64,000 nucleotides of DNA, from contig QCHT01000007.1 in NCBI GenBank assembly GCA_003279445.1, forward strand, positions 1-64,000. The letters run 5' to 3'. This document shows positions 38,337-48,514 of this stretch, one piece after another. This stretch comes from Prochlorococcus sp. AG-402-G10. Its GTDB lineage: Bacteria; Cyanobacteriota; Cyanobacteriia; PCC-6307; Cyanobiaceae. Under the pieces are notes generated by a model. It was not told the DNA's origin. It saw only the letters and a list, made by a program, of their open reading frames with translations, and did no database searches. Both the position numbers and the translations under genes were made by a program. The number at the start of each line of letters is the position of its first letter. Position 1 is the stretch's first letter.

Positions 38337-40667
38337 ATGTTAAACGCCTCTTCTGCGTCTAATACATCACAGACCACATTGGCCTGGGATTTAACCATGT
38401 CTGATGAACCTTTGCTGAGAGAAGATCTCATTAGAAGTTCTGATGACTATGGCATCCCACTACCAGAATGGTTGAGAAGTTGCATCAAGCAAGTCCCAAC
38501 TCCTATAGGAGAATGCTGCCCAACTGACTCAGAAGCATTACTAGCCTCAGCTTTTGATTTGGCATTTCGACTACATAAAGGTCAATTTAGAGTAAGTGGT
38601 GACCCATATATAATTCACCCTGTTGCAGTGGCCAACCTCCTAAAAGAAATTGGAGCCAGTCCGAAAGTCATAGCAGCCGGCTTCCTTCATGATGTTGTTG
38701 AAGATACAAATATTTCTCTTGATCAATTAGAAGAATATTTCGGGATTGAAGTTAGAGGCTTAGTTGAAGGCGTTACCAAGTTAGGAGGTATTCATTTCCC
38801 TAATAGAACAGAAGCTCAAGCTGAAAACCTTCGCAAAATGTTTCTCGCAATGGCTAATGATATACGTGTGGTTCTTGTAAAGCTGGCAGATAGATTGCAT
38901 AACATGAGAACCATAGATGCCTTGCAACGTGACAAGCAAGAGCGAATTGCTCTTGAAACACGCGAAATTTATGCGCCCTTAGCCAATCGACTGGGGATAG
39001 GTCGCTTTAAATGGGAATTAGAAGACCTTGCATTTAAACTGCTTGAGCCAGGTGCTTACAAGCAAATACAACAAGAAGTGGTGACAAAACGCAGTGAAAG
39101 AGAAAAGCGCTTAGAAAAAACAGTTGAATCACTAAGAACCCGCTTAATTAAGTCAGGTCTAAGCAATTGTGAAATCACTGGGCGTCCAAAACACTTATTT
39201 GGAATATGGAGTAAAATGCAACGTCAAGATAAAGAGTTTCATGAGATTTACGACGTTGCAGCACTTCGAATTATTGTTCCTAATTTAGAGACATGCTATA
39301 GAGCCTTAGCTGTTGTTCACGATACATTCAGGCCTATACCAGGTCGTTTTAAAGATTACATAGGACTACCAAAGCCAAATGGCTATCAATCACTTCATAC
39401 AGCTGTAATTGGTACACATAGACCAATTGAAGTACAAATAAGAACACCTGAGATGCATCAGGTTGCTGAGTTTGGAATTGCCGCACACTGGAAATATAAA
39501 GAAGGTGGTTCTCCAGCTGCAGGCAATACAGAACGGTTTAACTGGCTTCGGCAACTTGTTGACTGGCAACAAGAGGAAGGGAGCTCTGATCATAATGACT
39601 ACCTTTCATCTATCAAAGAAGATTTATTTGATGAAGAAGTGTTTGTCTTCACCCCTAAGGGAGATGTTGTGGGCCTCAGAAAAGGCTCAACTGCAATAGA
39701 TTTTGCTTATCGAATTCACTCTGAGATTGGGAATCATTGTCATGGTACACGTATTAATGACAAGTTGTGTGCATTGACTACTCCATTAAGCAATGGAGAT
39801 TTTGTTGAGATAATCACAAGTAAGACAGCTCACCCAAGTCTTGATTGGTTGAACTATGTAGCCACTCCTACAGCAAGAAACCGCATAAGACAATGGTATA
39901 AGATTAGTCATAGGGATGAAACAATTCAAAGAGGCAAGGATCTATTAGAAAGGCATCTAGGTAGAAAAGGGTTTGATACATTGCTCAATGGTGCAGCAAT
40001 GAAAAGAGTAGTGGAGAGATGTAATCTAAAATCAACCGATGATCTACTTGCAGCCCTTGGTTTTGGTGCAATCACACTTCATCAACTACTCAATCGTCTA
40101 AGAGAGGAAATACGTCTTCAAAATATGACTACTCTATCTGCAGAAAAGAAAAATGAAGTTGTTGACAATATAACAAGTCATAAAGACACATTTACGCCTA
40201 GTAAATCTTCACTAAAGAACTCGCCAATTCTGGGGTTGGAAGGACTTGAATATCGACTAGGTGGTTGTTGTAGTCCTCTCCCAGGAGAAGATATCTTGGG
40301 TACTGTTGCTTTAGGGAATCATGGTATCACCATACATCGACAGGATTGTATCAATGTAGAATCAGTGCCAAGTGCAAGAAGGTTACCTGTTAGCTGGAAT
40401 AATAGTGAGATTAGTCAAAATAATAAATTCTCTACACAAATAAGAATTGAAGTAATTGATAGAGTCGGTGTTCTAAAAGACATCTTGATGCGTCTTTCAG
40501 ATAATGGGATCAATGTGAGTGATGCACGTGTACAAACGTCTTCTGGAAGACCAGCCTGTATTGACCTCAAAATCGAGTTAAGAAATTCGGAGCAACTTCT
40601 GCTAACCATAAATAAAATTCGTTCTATGGCAGATGTTCTGGATATTGCTCGCACGGGCCAGAGTTAA
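38337..40667 (+). CDS. spoT: Bifunctional (p)ppGpp synthetase/hydrolase (RSH)
   Basis: 776-residue long RSH. HD hydrolase domain with His118-Asp119 (FLHDVVEDT), synthetase domain with RFKDYIGLPKPNGYQSLHT (about 337-354) and VQIRT, TGS domain (VFTPKGDVVGLRKGSTAIDFA) and C-terminal ACT domain (RIEVIDRVGVLKDILMRLSDNGI). RFKD in the synthetase loop is the Mg-dependent type of bifunctional Rel/SpoT rather than the EFDD of RelA. So it should both make and break the alarmone. Divergent from the ABC ATPase with a short shared upstream region. Confidence 0.95.
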   Translation: MLNASSASNTSQTTLAWDLTMSDEPLLREDLIRSSDDYGIPLPEWLRSCIKQVPTPIGECCPTDSEALLASAFDLAFRLHKGQFRVSGDPYIIHPVAVANLLKEIGASPKVIAAGFLHDVVEDTNISLDQLEEYFGIEVRGLVEGVTKLGGIHFPNRTEAQAENLRKMFLAMANDIRVVLVKLADRLHNMRTIDALQRDKQERIALETREIYAPLANRLGIGRFKWELEDLAFKLLEPGAYKQIQQEVVTKRSEREKRLEKTVESLRTRLIKSGLSNCEITGRPKHLFGIWSKMQRQDKEFHEIYDVAALRIIVPNLETCYRALAVVHDTFRPIPGRFKDYIGLPKPNGYQSLHTAVIGTHRPIEVQIRTPEMHQVAEFGIAAHWKYKEGGSPAAGNTERFNWLRQLVDWQQEEGSSDHNDYLSSIKEDLFDEEVFVFTPKGDVVGLRKGSTAIDFAYRIHSEIGNHCHGTRINDKLCALTTPLSNGDFVEIITSKTAHPSLDWLNYVATPTARNRIRQWYKISHRDETIQRGKDLLERHLGRKGFDTLLNGAAMKRVVERCNLKSTDDLLAALGFGAITLHQLLNRLREEIRLQNMTTLSAEKKNEVVDNITSHKDTFTPSKSSLKNSPILGLEGLEYRLGGCCSPLPGEDILGTVALGNHGITIHRQDCINVESVPSARRLPVSWNNSEISQNNKFSTQIRIEVIDRVGVLKDILMRLSDNGINVSDARVQTSSGRPACIDLKIELRNSEQLLLTINKIRSMADVLDIARTGQS

Positions 40668-40701
40668 TTTCTAGGGACTGTAAAATCTATAAAAACTTTA
40701 G

Positions 40702-40743
40702 AAGAGATAGAACGCCTCTTTGATAAATGAATTTCTATCTCTT
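40702..40743. repeat. Inverted repeat downstream of spoT
   Basis: AAGAGATAGAA (40702-40712) and TTCTATCTCTT (40733-40743) are perfect 11-bp arms with a 20-base loop, 35 bases past the spoT stop. Because no T-run follows, this is at best a non-standard terminator or mRNA-stabilising 3' structure. Confidence 0.5.
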
Positions 40744-40878
40744 AGTTTCGAGTCTGTTGCAAAAAATCTAGAGAACAGTATTTTCGAAAATTGTCGAAAC
40801 AGCCATATTCTCAAACATGCATAACATTTTCAAATTAACTATTGTTTGAAACACTTAGGAGTGATCCCAACAATGATT

Positions 40879-41361
40879 TTATCTGTGCCTACGGGGAATT
40901 TGAAGCGTACTTTTCTTAGAAGAGGATTTAAATAACATATACGAAATAAGACCAAAAATTAAGCCAAAGAATAATCCCACAAGTATTGAACCAAAGAAAA
41001 TCCTACTACTAATTATCCAACCCTGATTCCACATCTGCCGCTGGGTTAATCCACTCAAGTTATTTAATTCTCTTTCACTACCCAAAATGAAGGATCCAAT
41101 CTTATAGTTAAACAAATAAAGAGGAATATATGTTAGAGGGTTACTAATCCATGTCCCAATAACAGCAAGCAAATGATTACCTTTAAACAAGCTCGCCAGG
41201 CAAGCCCCCATCAGGGATTGCAATCCAAAGAAAGGGAAACAACCACTAAAAACACCAACAGCTATTCCACGTGCTCTTTTAGCAGGTGTTCCTTCAAGAT
41301 CCCAAAGCAAACGCAAGGAGTGTTGGAATTTATTAAACCACTTAAGGAGGGATCTAATCAT
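40879..41361 (-). CDS. DUF2062 membrane protein
   Basis: 160 residues. GTPAKRARGIAVGVFSGCFPFFGLQS is the DUF2062 signature. Two or three helices are visible, including a long C-terminal pair (ISSRIFFGSILVGLFFGLIFGLISYMLF). Members are sometimes found with glycosyltransferases, but the role is unknown. Divergent from mnmE. Confidence 0.8.
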   Translation of the reverse strand: MIRSLLKWFNKFQHSLRLLWDLEGTPAKRARGIAVGVFSGCFPFFGLQSLMGACLASLFKGNHLLAVIGTWISNPLTYIPLYLFNYKIGSFILGSERELNNLSGLTQRQMWNQGWIISSRIFFGSILVGLFFGLIFGLISYMLFKSSSKKSTLQIPRRHR

Positions 41362-41429
41362 TTCAAACCCTTAAATATGGTACTGCAAAGTATGAATGTA
41401 ATCGTAGAGAAAAATCGAATAATAAGTTT

Positions 41430-42797
41430 ATGACTCTGACAAATCCTACAGAAGAAACAATCGCTGCTATAGCTTCAGCAGTCTCACCAGGAGAAGGGGC
41501 AATTGCAATTGTCAAAGTATCTGGGCCTTTAGCAAAGAAAGTTGTATCAACTATTGTTCGAATCCCAGGAAAACAAGAATGGAAAAGCCACTCTATTCTT
41601 TATGGATATGTCATCGATCAAAAAACAACTAAAAAGATTGATGAAGTTTTAATATTAATAATGGATGGTCCAAGGAGTTTTACAGGGGAAGATGTAGTAG
41701 AGATTCATTGCCATGGAGGATTGATAGCAGTTCAAGCAACACTTGAACAAGTGTTAATTCAACCCAATACAAGAAGGGCCTTTCCTGGAGAGTTCAGTCA
41801 ACGTGCAGTCTTAAATGGAAGACTTGATATTACCCAAGCAGAAGCTATTCAAGAATTGATCAGTGCTCGAACTCAAAAAGCTGCTCAATTAGCCATGGCA
41901 GGAATGGATGGTGATATTAGCAATGCCATAAAGAAGATAAAGAACCAACTGATTGATCAGCTTAGTGAAATTGAAGCACGAATTGACTTTGAGGAAGATC
42001 TGCCAGCACTAAATTCAAAGACGCTCTTTGCTGATTTAATGCTAATCCGCGATCAGTTAAATCAACTTATTTCTGATGCAAAGCAAGGCTGCTTAATTCG
42101 TAATGGTTTAAAAGTTGCACTTATTGGATCACCAAATGTAGGGAAAAGTTCTCTGCTCAATTTTTTCAGTAAAAAAGAAAAGGCGATCGTCACAAGCATG
42201 CCAGGAACTACAAGAGATCTGTTAGAAAGTGACGTTATTTTAAAGGGAATTCCGATCACACTTCTTGACACTGCTGGTATTCGGGAAACAAATGATGCAA
42301 TAGAAAAAATAGGGGTCTCACGAAGCCATAAAGCCTTATTAACTGCAGATGTGGTAGTACTAATTTTTGATGTTAGTCAAGGTTGGACAACTAATGACCA
42401 AAAACTTCTGAAGCAAATTCCAACAGACACACCTAAGCTGATCGTTGGTAACAAGTCTGATCTACCAAGCCAGGATTCAGGCTCCATAGCAAATGCGACT
42501 ATGAGCGCATTAACTGGAGAAGGAGAAAATGAAGTGATTATGAAATTGTTAAAAATATGTGGAGCCAACACAACATCAGGAGTAGAAATTGCACTTAACC
42601 AAAGGCAACTTGATCTTGTAAATGATGCTGTAAATGCCATTGATCAAATAGCGGAGGTTGCCGCACAGCATTTACCATGGGACTTCTGGACCATTGACCT
42701 AAGAGAAGCTATCTACAAATTAAATGAAGTGACTGGAGAAGAACTAACGGAAGTATTGCTAGATCGAATATTTGCAAGATTTTGTATCGGCAAGTAA
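41430..42797 (+). CDS. mnmE: tRNA modification GTPase MnmE/TrmE
   Basis: 455 residues. Acts with MnmG in making 5-carboxymethylaminomethyluridine at tRNA position 34. N-terminal folate-binding domain (IAAIASAVSPGEGAIAIVKVSG), central helical domain, inserted G domain with G1 GSPNVGKSSLL, G3 DTAGI, G4 NKSD, and the C-terminal CIGK ending that carries the conserved Cys. Confidence 0.97.
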   Translation: MTLTNPTEETIAAIASAVSPGEGAIAIVKVSGPLAKKVVSTIVRIPGKQEWKSHSILYGYVIDQKTTKKIDEVLILIMDGPRSFTGEDVVEIHCHGGLIAVQATLEQVLIQPNTRRAFPGEFSQRAVLNGRLDITQAEAIQELISARTQKAAQLAMAGMDGDISNAIKKIKNQLIDQLSEIEARIDFEEDLPALNSKTLFADLMLIRDQLNQLISDAKQGCLIRNGLKVALIGSPNVGKSSLLNFFSKKEKAIVTSMPGTTRDLLESDVILKGIPITLLDTAGIRETNDAIEKIGVSRSHKALLTADVVVLIFDVSQGWTTNDQKLLKQIPTDTPKLIVGNKSDLPSQDSGSIANATMSALTGEGENEVIMKLLKICGANTTSGVEIALNQRQLDLVNDAVNAIDQIAEVAAQHLPWDFWTIDLREAIYKLNEVTGEELTEVLLDRIFARFCIGK

Positions 42798-42816
42798 AAC
42801 AACTTATTATTAAACA

Positions 42817-42906
42817 ATGAAGTCTTACTCTCCTAGAAAATCACCAATTCATCACTCTCCTAAATCCCATCTACTCAAATCTTTTTTCTATCTACCGGAA
42901 TCTTGA
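42817..42906 (+). CDS. Possible 29-residue leader peptide overlapping nadC
   Basis: ATG frame in the mnmE-nadC gap, rich in Ser, Pro, Lys and His. Its TGA overlaps the TTG start of nadC (TTGA). No Shine-Dalgarno sequence is evident. It may be chance; it is listed because a coupled leader could explain a TTG start. Confidence 0.2.
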   Translation: MKSYSPRKSPIHHSPKSHLLKSFFYLPES

Positions 42907-43772
42907 ATATAATTACACCAACAATTAAAAATATGTTAGATACATGGCTTGATGAAGATTTAGGCCGAGGAGATCTAACCCAATCAGGTATTCATAGTAG
43001 CAAGATTGTAAATGCTCATTGGGAATGCAAACAAAAGGGCATTTTCTGTGGAGGAGGACTTGTCAAATCTCTATATAGTCATCTAGATCCATCAGTCTCC
43101 ATATTGTTAAAAAAAGCTGATGGCGAAAGTTTCACGCATGGCGAAAGAATAATGAAATTAAATGGACCAGTCTCTTCGCTTTTAGCTGGGGAGCGAACCG
43201 CTCTCAACTTAGCTATGCATCTCTCTGGGATAGCTACAGCAACTGAAAAGCTAGTTTCAGAGATTCAAAATACAGGAGTTCTTCTAGCAGACACACGTAA
43301 AACGACACCAGGGCTTCGACAATTAGAAAAATATGCAGTGAGATGTGGAGGAGGAGTTAATCATCGATTAGGCCTCGATGATGCTGCGATGTTAAAAGAG
43401 AACCACATAGCATGGAGTAATGGGATAGAGAGTTCTATCAAGAATCTAAGGAAAAGCATCCCATGGACAAGCAAAATCATTGTAGAAGCCGAAACAGATC
43501 AACAAGCCAAAGAAGCTGTGTTAGCTGGAGCTGATGGGGTTCTTCTTGATGAGATGTCAGTGGATTCCATACATAAGTTAGTTCCTCAATTACGAACACT
43601 GGCAAATCAGGCCTCTAGAGAAATCATGATCGAGGCTTCAGGCATCGATCCTACAGAAATTAAAAGCTATGCATCTACTGGGGTTGACATTATTTCAAGC
43701 AGTGCACCAGTTACTAAAAGTAATTGGATTGATTTCAGCATGAGATTTAGTGAGAAAGGAGAAAACGAATAA
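42903..43772 (+). CDS. nadC: Nicotinate-nucleotide pyrophosphorylase (quinolinate phosphoribosyltransferase)
   Basis: Makes nicotinate mononucleotide from quinolinate and PRPP in NAD synthesis. 289 residues. [65 protein letters not shown] and IMIEASGI are signatures. The TTG at 42903 is the upstream limit; an ATG 30 bases in ([11 protein letters not shown]) is also possible. It is followed by argS with a 1-base overlap. Confidence 0.95.
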   Translation: MNIITPTIKNMLDTWLDEDLGRGDLTQSGIHSSKIVNAHWECKQKGIFCGGGLVKSLYSHLDPSVSILLKKADGESFTHGERIMKLNGPVSSLLAGERTALNLAMHLSGIATATEKLVSEIQNTGVLLADTRKTTPGLRQLEKYAVRCGGGVNHRLGLDDAAMLKENHIAWSNGIESSIKNLRKSIPWTSKIIVEAETDQQAKEAVLAGADGVLLDEMSVDSIHKLVPQLRTLANQASREIMIEASGIDPTEIKSYASTGVDIISSSAPVTKSNWIDFSMRFSEKGENE

Positions 43773-45583
43773 TGTATCAAATCTATCAAGAAATAAATAA
43801 GCAACTTAACAAGGCCTTGAATACTGCTTTTGCTAAAGAAGCATTAGCTGCTAAAAAGGCCGGCGAATCACTAAATCCACAATTAATGCCAGCTTCAAAA
43901 CCAGATTTTGGAGACTTTCAAGTAAATGGGGCATTAACTTTAGCTAAAAAAATTAAACAGCCTCCAAGACAAATAGCTGAGCTAATAGTCATACAACTTC
44001 AAAAGAATAAAGAATTCAACAATCTATGTTATCCACCCACAATAGCCGGTCCTGGTTTTATCAATATAACGATAAAGAATGACTGTCTTTGTCAAGAGTT
44101 ATTAAGAAGGCTGAATGATAAGCAACTTGGAGTTCCACTTGTAAAAAGTAATGATCAAACAAAGGAGTTAAAACCAATTATTGTTGATTTCTCTAGTCCC
44201 AACATTGCCAAAGAAATGCATGTGGGACATTTAAGGTCAACTATTATTGGTGATTCAATTGCACGAGTTTTAAGTTTCCGTGGTTATCAGGTCCTACGCC
44301 TAAATCATGTAGGAGACTGGGGTACACAATTTGGGATGTTAATCACATACCTTAAATTAGTTATTCCAGAAGCATTAACAACTCCTAATCTAATAAATAT
44401 TGGGGACTTAGTTGATTTTTATCGAAAAGCAAAGAAACGATTTGACGAGGACGAATACTTCCAAAAATGCTCCCGAGAAGAGGTTGTCAATCTTCAACAA
44501 GGTAAGCAAGAAAGTCTTAAAGCTTGGAAACTATTATGTGAACAATCTCGTCAAGAGTTTCAAAAAATCTATGATCGTCTTGATATTGAACTTTGTGAGA
44601 GAGGTGAATCTTTTTACAATCCTTTCTTGAGGAATGTGGTTAAAGATCTCGAAAAATTAGGGCTATTAGTTGAAGACGAAGGGGCTAAATGCGTTTTTCT
44701 AGAAAACATAAGAGGAAAAGAAGGGAAGCCTTTCCCTTTAATCATTCAAAAGTCAGATGGAGGATTTAATTATGCAACAACTGACTTAGCCGCAATTCGA
44801 TATAGGTTGCAGTGTCATCCAAATGGTGATGGGGCCGAACGGATCATCTACGTCACTGACTCTGGGCAGTCAAATCATTTCTCAAGTGTCTTTCAAGTTG
44901 CAAAACGAGCACAATGGATTCCCAAAGAATGCAAGGTTGAACATGTCCCCTTTGGACTTGTACAAGGTGAAGATGGCAAAAAACTAAAGACACGCTCAGG
45001 AGAGACAGTACGTCTCAAAGAATTACTTGATGAAGCAGTAGAAAGAGCCAAAATAGACATAGAAAAACGGCTTCATGAAGAAAGCCGTGAAGAAACGGAA
45101 GACTTTATTCATAACGTCTCAACTACAATTGGCATTGGAGCTGTGAAATATGCAGACCTTAGTCAAAACAGAACTACAAATTATCAATTTAGTTTTGATC
45201 GAATGCTCTCATTACAAGGCAATACAGCACCATACCTATTATATGCTCTAGTTCGTATTGCTGGAATTAATCGCAAAGGTGGAAATTTAGGCACCACAGA
45301 AAAGTCCCTAAAATATAACCAGCCTGGAGAATGGAGATTAATTCGAGAACTATTGAAATTTGATGAAGTCATTTTAGCTGTCGAAGAAGAATTATTGCCT
45401 AATCGATTATGTAGTTATTTATTTGAATTAAGTCAAGAGTTTAATCGATTTTACGATCAAATACCTGTTTTAAAAGCAAAGGAACCAGAAAGATCCTCTC
45501 GGCTAGTTCTATGCCAACTAACAAGAGATATTCTAAAAAAAGGATTAAGCCTCTTAGGTATTTCAACATTGGAGAGAATGTGA
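43772..45583 (+). CDS. argS: Arginyl-tRNA synthetase
   Basis: 603 residues, class I. The HIGH-type motif is HVGHL in [22 protein letters not shown]; a KMSKS-like loop is degenerate ([14 protein letters not shown]), as usual in ArgRS. The N-terminal tRNA-binding Add-1 domain and a C-terminal DALR domain ([15 protein letters not shown]) are visible. The stop overlaps the ATG of hisC (TGATG). Confidence 0.97.
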   Translation: MYQIYQEINKQLNKALNTAFAKEALAAKKAGESLNPQLMPASKPDFGDFQVNGALTLAKKIKQPPRQIAELIVIQLQKNKEFNNLCYPPTIAGPGFINITIKNDCLCQELLRRLNDKQLGVPLVKSNDQTKELKPIIVDFSSPNIAKEMHVGHLRSTIIGDSIARVLSFRGYQVLRLNHVGDWGTQFGMLITYLKLVIPEALTTPNLINIGDLVDFYRKAKKRFDEDEYFQKCSREEVVNLQQGKQESLKAWKLLCEQSRQEFQKIYDRLDIELCERGESFYNPFLRNVVKDLEKLGLLVEDEGAKCVFLENIRGKEGKPFPLIIQKSDGGFNYATTDLAAIRYRLQCHPNGDGAERIIYVTDSGQSNHFSSVFQVAKRAQWIPKECKVEHVPFGLVQGEDGKKLKTRSGETVRLKELLDEAVERAKIDIEKRLHEESREETEDFIHNVSTTIGIGAVKYADLSQNRTTNYQFSFDRMLSLQGNTAPYLLYALVRIAGINRKGGNLGTTEKSLKYNQPGEWRLIRELLKFDEVILAVEEELLPNRLCSYLFELSQEFNRFYDQIPVLKAKEPERSSRLVLCQLTRDILKKGLSLLGISTLERM

Positions 45584-46704
45584 TGATATCTGTTAACCCA
45601 TGTTCCCCAGAGATTCCTAAAGCTCGTTTGGAGATAGAGGGAATGAATGCATACTCAGCACCTTTAGAAGGCCGCAGAAAGCTTCTGCGGCTGGATTTTA
45701 ATGAAAATACGATTGGTCCTAGTCCAAAAGTAATAGAAGCTATTCGTAATATTACCTCAGAAGAAATCGCTGTATATCCTGAATACAAAGGATTAAGGAA
45801 GGCATTTGCCAACAATCTAAATGCCTCCTTGAGTTTAGGTTCTATTGTTCCTAATCAAATAGCTATCTTTAATGGTGTAGATGCGGCAATACATTCTATT
45901 TTTTATGCCTATGGCGACCGTGGAAAAATATTCTTAACAACAACTCCTACCTTTGGTTACTATAATCCATGTGCAAATATGCAAGGGATGAAAATAATTG
46001 AAATTCCATACGAAGGTAGAAGCTTTAATTTTCCTTTAAACCAAATTTCCCTATCTCTAAGAAACCTAAAGCCAAAAATTTTAATCATATGTAATCCGAA
46101 TAACCCAACAGGAACCAGTTTAGAGGCAAGGAAGATTATTCAATTAGCACAAGAGTCACCACAAACACTAATAGTAATTGACGAGCTTTACGAGGCATTT
46201 TTAGGAGATAGCATTATTCCAATAGTTAATTTTGACCAAACACCTAACCTTATTGTGCTGAGATCTCTTTCTAAGACCTCAGGCCTAGCAGGACTACGTA
46301 TAGGCTTTGCAATAGGTCATCCGGAAGTAATTGATCGTATCAATCGAGTAACTGGTCCATATGACATTAACAGCTTTGCAGTAACAGCTGCTTTTGCAGC
46401 ACTTGGGGATCAAGTCTATATCGATAATTATGTAGCCGAGGTCTTAAAAGCTAGATCATGGATAAAAAAAGAATTATCAAAAGAGAAAATACATCATCAT
46501 CTAAATTCTGGTAATTACTTTTTACTCTGGCCGGATCAAAACCCAATAGCAATAGAAGAGCATCTTAAGACTTCAGGTATTCTCGTTAGAAATATGAAGA
46601 ACAAACATTTAATAGATGGCTCATTAAGAGTCAGTATTGGTACAACTGATCAAATGAAATTATTTTTAGATATGTATAAAAAAGCAGCTAAGTTACTTCA
46701 TTAA
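45583..46704 (+). CDS. hisC: Histidinol-phosphate aminotransferase
   Basis: 373 residues from the ATG at 45583, with GGAGAG a few bases upstream. An upstream start at 45511 runs inside argS and is rejected. RLDFNENTIGPSPKV at the start, NPNNPTGTS, VIDELYEAF and RSLSKTSGLAGLRIGFAIG (PLP Lys) are the HisC set. It makes histidinol phosphate. Its end overlaps the convergent metallo-beta-lactamase gene by 12 bases. Confidence 0.93.
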   Translation: MISVNPCSPEIPKARLEIEGMNAYSAPLEGRRKLLRLDFNENTIGPSPKVIEAIRNITSEEIAVYPEYKGLRKAFANNLNASLSLGSIVPNQIAIFNGVDAAIHSIFYAYGDRGKIFLTTTPTFGYYNPCANMQGMKIIEIPYEGRSFNFPLNQISLSLRNLKPKILIICNPNNPTGTSLEARKIIQLAQESPQTLIVIDELYEAFLGDSIIPIVNFDQTPNLIVLRSLSKTSGLAGLRIGFAIGHPEVIDRINRVTGPYDINSFAVTAAFAALGDQVYIDNYVAEVLKARSWIKKELSKEKIHHHLNSGNYFLLWPDQNPIAIEEHLKTSGILVRNMKNKHLIDGSLRVSIGTTDQMKLFLDMYKKAAKLLH

Positions 46705-47430
46705 ATTAATGATTGTCCTCTCAGGTAGTTTGCTTGGGAGTCGATAGTTTGTACCTGATTTTATCGTTTCAAGGTTCTTCATTACATCTAAAAAAGGCTG
46801 AATATCTGTCTGATCACAATTAGAAGGCTTTTTTCTACGGATATATTGCACCGGAATCACAATTCTAGGGTTCAATTCCTCAACTATTTTGGCAGCCTTT
46901 TTAGCTGTAAACACCTTTGCACCTCCTCCAACACCTATAAACAAGACATCAGGCCGACCTAAAAGCAATTTATCTTGAGGCTCTAAAGAACCTGCAATAC
47001 CTCCTAGGTGAGCAAAGTTTATGCCTCCCTGTGTCCATTGCCAAAATGTTCCATAGCCAAATCTTCTCCCTCCTACATGGTCATGTGCAGTAGAAAAACC
47101 TTCCAAGCTTAAGCCTCGAATCCGATATGAACCAGGTTTAACAAAAAAAACACCTTCCTTTCTCCAGTAACCTTCATCAGCCAACTCAGAGCTTGCAAGA
47201 ACAATGTCTGGAATAACATTGGGTTCTCTCAATCCCTTTGCACATCCGACTGCCTTAAAAGGATTTAACAAAACCGAATGACCTCCACCTCTAATTAAAA
47301 AAGAACTATGGCCAAAACTCTTAATCTCTAATACCTCAGCAAAACCTTGTGCACTTAAACTAAACACCATTGCAAAAGACATGGATACTTGCTGGAAAAT
47401 CGATTGAAATCGCAAAAATTTAGTGATCAT
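46693..47430 (-). CDS. Metallo-beta-lactamase-fold protein (UlaG-like) with degenerate metal site
   Basis: 245 residues from the ATG at 47430, with a signal peptide (SMSFAMVFSLSAQGFA, cleavage about residue 32). FGHSSFLIRGGGHSVLLNPF resembles the UlaG/MBL opening, and FIGVGGGAKVFTAKKAAKIVEELNPRIVIPVQY is the typical end. But where family members have HxHxDH this protein reads ASSELADEGYW, with no histidines. Other His remain (TAHDHVGG, AHLGG). It may be a non-hydrolytic or single-metal version in the periplasm. Confidence 0.75.
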   Translation of the reverse strand: MITKFLRFQSIFQQVSMSFAMVFSLSAQGFAEVLEIKSFGHSSFLIRGGGHSVLLNPFKAVGCAKGLREPNVIPDIVLASSELADEGYWRKEGVFFVKPGSYRIRGLSLEGFSTAHDHVGGRRFGYGTFWQWTQGGINFAHLGGIAGSLEPQDKLLLGRPDVLFIGVGGGAKVFTAKKAAKIVEELNPRIVIPVQYIRRKKPSNCDQTDIQPFLDVMKNLETIKSGTNYRLPSKLPERTIINLMK

Positions 47431-47445
47431 ACAAAACAAGAATAG

Positions 47446-48039
47446 TTAGGCCTCAGCCAATCCTAAAAAGTTACCGAGCAAGTGATGTCCAGATTCAGTC
47501 AGTACGCTTTCAGGGTGAAACTGTACTCCATACAAATTTTGGAAGTCTTTATGGCGTAGTCCCATTATTGTGCCATCTTTTAGCCAAGCAGTAACTTCCA
47601 AAGACTTAGGCAAAGAGGCTCTATCAGCAATTAAGCTATGATATCTAGTCGCAACAAGAGGGTCTGACAATCCTGAAAAGATACCCGTGCCATGATGAAA
47701 AACCTTAGATGTTTTTCCATGCATGAGTTCCTTAGCTCTAATGATTTTGCCTCCAAAAGTTTGAGCAATTGCCTGATGGCCTAAACAAACCCCAAGAATA
47801 GGTTGATTGCTAGATAATTCATTTAAAATATCTAAGCACACTCCAGATTGATCAGGGTCTCCTGGTCCAGGAGAAAGAACTATTGCAGCAGGTTTGAGAG
47901 CCTTTATTTGAGAAATGGAAATCTCATCATTGCGTCTTACTAAAATCTCTTTTGCTAAGGGATATGTTCCAGAGAGCTCACCAAAGTACTGCACAAGGTT
48001 AAAGGTAAAGCTGTCATAATTGTCAATAACTAAAAGCAT
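47446..48039 (-). CDS. trpG: Glutamine amidotransferase of anthranilate / aminodeoxychorismate synthase
   Basis: 197 residues from the ATG at 48039 (MLLVIDNYDSFTFNLVQYF). Class I GATase: oxyanion region SPGPGDPDQSG, nucleophile Cys in GVCLGHQAIAQ, and the His-Glu pair in GVQFHPESVL. Provides ammonia for anthranilate (TrpG) or aminodeoxychorismate (PabA); many bacteria use one protein for both, and the two cannot be told apart from this chain alone. Starts 13 bases after dgkA. Confidence 0.9.
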   Translation of the reverse strand: MLLVIDNYDSFTFNLVQYFGELSGTYPLAKEILVRRNDEISISQIKALKPAAIVLSPGPGDPDQSGVCLDILNELSSNQPILGVCLGHQAIAQTFGGKIIRAKELMHGKTSKVFHHGTGIFSGLSDPLVATRYHSLIADRASLPKSLEVTAWLKDGTIMGLRHKDFQNLYGVQFHPESVLTESGHHLLGNFLGLAEA

Positions 48040-48052
48040 GGGGTTACAATTT

Positions 48053-48511
48053 CTATGCCCCAAATTTGTCTAAAATTGAGGGAACTATCAAGAGAATAGC
48101 AATAATTAATGCAGTCATTGATCCAATTAATACAGAGGCTGCCGCACAATCCTTAGCAATTCTCGCCAAAGGATGAAAACGCCTACCAATAGATAGATCA
48201 ACCACTGCTTCAATAGATGTATTAATTAATTCCAATATCAAAACAACACCAATAGTATTAGCAATGATTGCAAGATGAATCAAGGGTAGCTCTAACCAGA
48301 TAGCAAAAGATGCAACTATTAAACCAATGAAAATATGAATACGAAAGTTTCTTTGACTCTTAAATGCATATCCAATACCTTTCGCAGCAAATTGAAAACT
48401 TGAAGGCAAATCTTTTGAGATTTTCCAGGAAATTCTCCTAGAAGAGTTATTTATATGGTCAGATAAATCTGGAACTTGCTCAATATTCTTTTTTTGATTA
48501 TAAAGTTTCAT
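48053..48511 (-). CDS. dgkA: Diacylglycerol/undecaprenol kinase
   Basis: 152 residues with the DgkA core: SFQFAAKGIGYAFKSQRNFRIH, then ELINTSIEAVVDLSIGRRFHPLARIAKDCAAASVLI (the ExxNTxIE...D motif) and three membrane helices. Recycles diacylglycerol or undecaprenol in the inner membrane. The neighbours ybeY and dgkA are adjacent on the same strand, as is common in bacteria. Confidence 0.93.
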   Translation of the reverse strand: MKLYNQKKNIEQVPDLSDHINNSSRRISWKISKDLPSSFQFAAKGIGYAFKSQRNFRIHIFIGLIVASFAIWLELPLIHLAIIANTIGVVLILELINTSIEAVVDLSIGRRFHPLARIAKDCAAASVLIGSMTALIIAILLIVPSILDKFGA

Positions 48512-48514
48512 CTA

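Noticed and set aside
45511-45582. Longer hisC N-terminus inside argS
   Set aside because: The ATG at 45583 has a GGAGAG upstream and gives the usual HisC length.
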